Translations under genes and position numbers: made by a program
Shown: in pieces, positions 12,768-15,757 of the stretch
How the letters are laid out: each line of letters starts with the position of its first letter
Position numbering within the stretch: the first letter of the stretch is position 1
The notes under the pieces: model-generated
The model's database searches: none
Told to the model about the DNA's origin: nothing
Seen by the model: the letters and a program-made list of their open reading frames with translations, nothing else
Assembly: GCA_024741835.1 (NCBI GenBank)
Contig: JAENRP010000071.1
Span: forward strand, 1 to 15,757
Direction: 5' to 3'
Length of the DNA stretch: 15,757 bases
Source of the DNA: Diplocarpon mali
Lineage: Eukaryota > Ascomycota > Leotiomycetes > Helotiales > Drepanopezizaceae

Positions 12768-12791
12768 GATTAATAGAAGGTAATTTTACCT
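12768..12791 (-). repeat. Right terminal inverted repeat
   Basis: Reverse-complement partner of 11196-11219. The single difference is in the palindrome centre (AGGTAATTTTACCT here). Confidence 0.85.
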
Positions 12792-13206
12792 CCAAACCTT
12801 TAAGCATTCCCTTGCTTCTCCGCAGGGATCAAGATGATTATCGGATCTCGGCTAATCCCAAAACATTTGGTTCGACCTCGAAAGCAAACCTCCCGCGGCA
12901 AAGATTGAGGCGGTGAACAACAAAGGTGAGTAAGCCTCTCGACCTCGCCCTTACGTGACGTAACGTCTTCTCGTCTTTCTCCATTCTCCGGATACATAAA
13001 TTTACAACCCACGATGCGATCCCAACCACGAAAACCGTGATCTGTCATTCAAACCCACGCCTAGGATATTGGAGAACGAGGTGGGTTGGGACTGAAGCCC
13101 GTTGCTGAGATAGCAGTGTGATAAGGAATGATTAGTATTCAATTGAGTGTTCGGAATTGGAATCTGGAGTGTTGGAGGGAAGGATAAGGAACGGGAAAGT
13201 GTCAAA
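12792..13206. promoter_or_regulatory. Upstream region of ISN1
   Basis: These 415 nt of ordinary composition lie between the transposon edge and the ISN1 start codon and must hold its promoter unless that extends into the transposon. A minus-strand open frame (13002-13382, 126 codons) crosses into the gene's first exon and intron and resembles nothing I know; I do not call it. No clear TATA box was found. Confidence 0.45.
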
Positions 13207-15576
13207 ATGACGACGAGGTATCGCGTTGAGTGTGAGTAACCATCCTGAAACTCGCCATTCTGACCCATGGGGCTTGGTTGATATTTAGTCTTTGGTGTAT
13301 CGGGCTTGGGAAGGCGGACGGACTGGACTGGGTGTACTTCCGGGGTAGGAGGATGGGATGGGATGCAATGATTGAGTTCCATCGGATTGGAGCTGATGGG
13401 AACCAGATGCGTTGAAGACGCATAGGAGAGATCAGTTTATAGGTTCGTTCCCCCTTCCTCCCCCGCTCGGTCTACTCTACTCTGCTATAAACTGCTCCAA
13501 AAATTCTCCTCCTTTTTCCTTTTTTCGTTTTTCGTAATGATTCTGAGTAAGGGAGGTAGGGGCTGTTGTGAGGTTCTTTGCGCGATCTATCTCCTTAACT
13601 TCCCCTTTGATATAGACCGTTTCCTTTGCTATTGCGCTTACGGGGTGCCGTGGTACTTTTGATGCGTAGGGCGTTTACATTTCATCATTATTTGGTTCGA
13701 GATACGACATGGAATCTGAGAGGAATTTGGGGGGATTATGGGAAGCTGTACGTGCTTGAGATTGGTATTTAAGCATTGCAAGAATCCTATACTACCACAC
13801 ACTCAAGAGAGTTTCCGAGGCCTTTCCCGATCATAGCATGTTGCAGTTTATTGTTTCTATATCATGTTTCTGACGTCTCCTTTCTCGCTATACCTTTCCT
13901 CCGTTTTTTGTCTTTCTCATCACCTCTCAATGCTCTTCCACGCTCTCGTCCGGACAGTAATTCGAGGAATTACACTGAAAAATTATAAGAATGGATCAAG
14001 GGTCTCCTCGCCGTCCCCTTCGTGCTACACTCCCAGCCAACAGGTGTATTCGAGACCCGAGACAAGACAGTCGAGCAGATGGCTGAAATGGCACACCACC
14101 GCTATGCGGAGATCATGTTGGATGTTGAGCGTATGATTGAGGATCATAGTAAGTTTCCTGCCAACTCAGCTGCTTCTACTGTTCGTCAAGAGTCATCATC
14201 ACGATTCTGTGATTGTACGATCACTGAAGAACAGCAGTCGAACATCAAAAAGTCGGACTGCAAGGCCAATCGAAGCTCAAACTGCTTGTTCCCAGCATCG
14301 GTACATTCTTCACCCGTCTCCCACTAGCAGATGCCTTCCGCTACCAAGATCGGAGACGATATATCTCATCAAGACGCTTCGTTCCGCCGTCGTTTAATGA
14401 TATCAGGCTTATCTTGAATACGGCGCAGTTGATGGGTGTTACCGCGAGTGGACCACTAGATCTGGCAACGTTTGATGGTGATGTTACTTTGTGGGTTGTC
14501 TACGTTATTGTCGATGGATGTGGATTTGGATGTCAAAGGCTGATGAACTAGTAGGTACGATGATGGGAAGAGCCTGGAGCCGTCGAATCCGGTTATTGAG
14601 AGGATCATATGTAAGTGCCCGTCTGTGTTCCAGAATCTAGCGATTTGTTGATCTGCGAGAGGCAGATCTGATGAGCAACGACACGAAGATTGGGATCGTC
14701 ACAGCAGCTGGCTACACAGAAGCAGAGCGGTACTACGGCCGTCTCCACGGCCTCCTTGAGGCTGTCAAAGCATCCACCCTCCTCACCACTGCTCAAAAGC
14801 AGAACCTCATGGTAATGGGTAAGCTTTTTGCTCGCCCATTCCCGTTGACTGCCACACTAACCACTTCAGGCGGCGAGTCAAACTTCCTCTTCGTCTACAA
14901 CGAGTCCTCACCCTACCTCCTCCAACACCTCCCCCGACGCTCCTGGATCCTCCCCAGCATGTCGACCTGGACCCAAGCGACCATCACCACCCTGCTCGAT
15001 CTCGCCGAGTTCTCACTGCGCGAATGTGTGCAGAACCTCTCCCTCCAAGCCACCATCCTGCGCAAAGAACGCGCCGTGGGAATTATCCCCTCGCTCCCCG
15101 GCGCGAAGTTCCCCCGCGAATCGCTCGAGGAAACTGTGCTCGTTGTTCAGAAGAAGCTGGAGATGAGCGACGTAGGACGCCAATTGCCGTTCTGCGCTTT
15201 CAATGGGGGCAACGATGTGTTTGTTGATATCGGGGACAAGAGCTGGGGCGTGTTGGTCTGTCAGGAGTATTTCGGCCGCGGTGGCAAGGGGGGGGGGGAG
15301 GCGATTAAAGGAGAGAGGACTCTGCATGTGGGGGATCAATTTTTGAGTGCGGGGAGTAACGATTTCAAGGCCAGGGTCGTAGGAACTACGGCTTGGATCG
15401 CGAGCCCAGAAGAGACGGTCGATCTGCTCGACGAGCTGGGAACGATGATCCGCCATGGGAAGGGCCAGGATGCGCGATGTGGAGTAGAGAGCCTTGACGG
15501 AGGACTGGGCCGAGACTTGCTAGAGAGGATCGATATGTTGTTTCAGAAGCATCCTGCGCCTGGATCTGGGGAGTGA
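13207..15576 (+). CDS. ISN1: IMP-specific 5'-nucleotidase
   Basis: Seven exons give 462 aa: 13207-13231, 13407-13442, 13990-14148, 14238-14490, 14555-14610, 14666-14818, 14870-15576. The enzyme removes phosphate from IMP to give inosine, in purine salvage, in the cytosol; it is a HAD-fold, magnesium-dependent hydrolase. The start MTTRYRVEYALKTHRRDQFI is rebuilt from two tiny exons and continues EWIKGLLAVPFVLHSQPTG, as in fungal Isn1. Catalytic features are FDGDVT (152-157, nucleophile D153 and D155), GIVTAAGY (186-193, motif II T189), CAFNGGNDVFVDIGD (336-350) and HVGDQFLSAGSND (380-392, D383). The last ~45 residues after LLDELG look like a variable extension. Intron 2 is 547 nt with donor GTTCGT. 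Intron 6 (51 nt) is in frame and stop-free, so its retention would only insert 17 residues; I treat it as an intron because the family reads VMGGESN there. An 11-G run (15288-15298) encodes part of KGGGE and could hide a sequencing error, but the frame is open on both sides. Confidence 0.94.
13443..13989 (+). other. ISN1: Long second intron of ISN1 (547 nt)
   Basis: The join is fixed by protein continuity: G at 13442 plus AA at 13990 makes E21 in RRDQFI-E-WIKG. The donor is GTTCGT, not the usual GTRNGT. The acceptor is TTATAAG, with a possible branch site CACTGAA just before it. The intron holds long pyrimidine runs (near 13449-13530 and 13875-13940), a TATTTAAG box near 13766 and a 70-codon open frame, so it resembles a promoter plus leader. 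It could contain an internal promoter. Confidence 0.75.
15288..15298 (+). repeat. ISN1: 11-base guanine run in ISN1 coding sequence
   Basis: It encodes the glycines of GKGGGE between residues ~367 and 371, in a loop where homologues vary. Such runs are prone to slippage and to sequencing error, so the exact length is uncertain. Confidence 0.9.
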
Positions 15577-15757
15577 GTGCGGCGTGGCGTGTCGAGCTCG
15601 CATTGAGAGGGCTTGTTGTCTCTTGCGCTTGGAAAGAGAGATCCACGGATGTAGAATAATGGCGCGGTCGCTACACCAAAACGAGGAACTTCCTTCGCAG
15701 ATACACATTTATGTCGCTTATTGGTAGCTTGGATGCTGTCTCGTCGCGCCACAGCTC
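15577..15757. other. 3' flank of ISN1
   Basis: This should be the ISN1 3' untranslated region and downstream DNA. Composition is normal. Minus-strand open frames here are short and unrecognised. Confidence 0.5.

Larger units (their letters stand above)
11196..12791. mobile_element. Degenerate DNA-transposon-like element with 24-bp terminal inverted repeats
   Basis: The sequence at 11196-11219 is repeated in reverse complement at 12768-12791 with one mismatch. Similarity continues weakly for about 15 more bases, with several transition differences. The 1596 bp between the edges are AT- and TpA-rich like the left island, with no long open frame. Removing the solo LTR insertion and one target copy (291 bp) leaves about 1.3 kb, a size that would fit a Tc1/mariner-type element or a non-autonomous derivative. 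I could not recognise transposase motifs or a clear target-site duplication (TA at the left, TC at the right), so the superfamily is open. It lies 333 nt after pfkA and 415 nt before the ISN1 start codon. Confidence 0.75.

Noticed and set aside
11191..12800. Target-site duplication around the inverted-repeat element
   Set aside because: The flanks (TTATGGCT left, CCAAACCT right) do not match at 2, 3, 5, 8 or 9 bases, so none is reported.
13002..13382. 126-codon minus-strand open frame
   Set aside because: It overlaps ISN1 exon 1 and intron 1 on the other strand and shows no recognisable protein features.
13690..13760. Possible tRNA gene from a GGTTCGA B-box-like motif
   Set aside because: No matching A box or cloverleaf stems around it; it lies inside ISN1 intron 2.
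13776..13988. ISN1 as a pseudogene, because a TAA lies directly before GAATGGATCAAG and the upstream sequence seemed to show a decayed N-terminus
   Set aside because: Two small upstream exons (13207-13231, 13407-13442) restore the expected N-terminus in exact phase with GT..AG introns, so no damage is needed.

Overview
The window looks like nuclear DNA of a filamentous ascomycete (Pezizomycotina). A Eurotiomycete such as a Penicillium or Aspergillus relative is my guess, from the protein sequences only. The genes have many short introns (47-89 nt) with GT..AG ends. The transposon-derived stretches are extremely AT-rich and TpA-rich, as expected after repeat-induced point mutation (RIP).

Layout. 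1-2703: a degraded LTR retrotransposon, read as Ty3/gypsy-like on the + strand, ending in a polypurine tract and a 3' LTR at 2397-2703. 2704-2882: remains of a second, copia-like element (LTR promoter, LTR end, probable primer binding site). 3166-4752 (+): a PARP-type zinc-finger protein with a long lysine-rich tail; its reading frame needs either a weak extra intron or a one-base frameshift. 4753-5632: convergent intergenic DNA. 5633-7756 (-): Mediator subunit 17, two exons, 690 aa. 7757-8322: shared divergent promoter. 8323-10862 (+): 6-phosphofructokinase, four exons, 794 aa. 11196-12791: a second AT-rich island, which is a DNA-transposon-like element with near-perfect 24-bp terminal inverted repeats and a solo LTR (11746-12031, flanked by AGTAT duplications) inserted in it. 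13207-15576 (+): IMP-specific 5'-nucleotidase, reconstructed as seven exons and 462 aa. The first two exons are only 25 and 36 nt and are followed by a 547-nt intron.

The genes are unrelated housekeeping functions (DNA-associated zinc finger, transcription coactivator, glycolysis, purine salvage). I see no gene cluster or defence system. The interest lies in the nested, RIP-marked transposons close to housekeeping genes, the cryptic 5' exons of the nucleotidase gene, and the uncertain frame of the zinc-finger gene. All gene structures were derived by hand from reading frames, splice motifs and remembered family sequence; none has been tested against transcripts.
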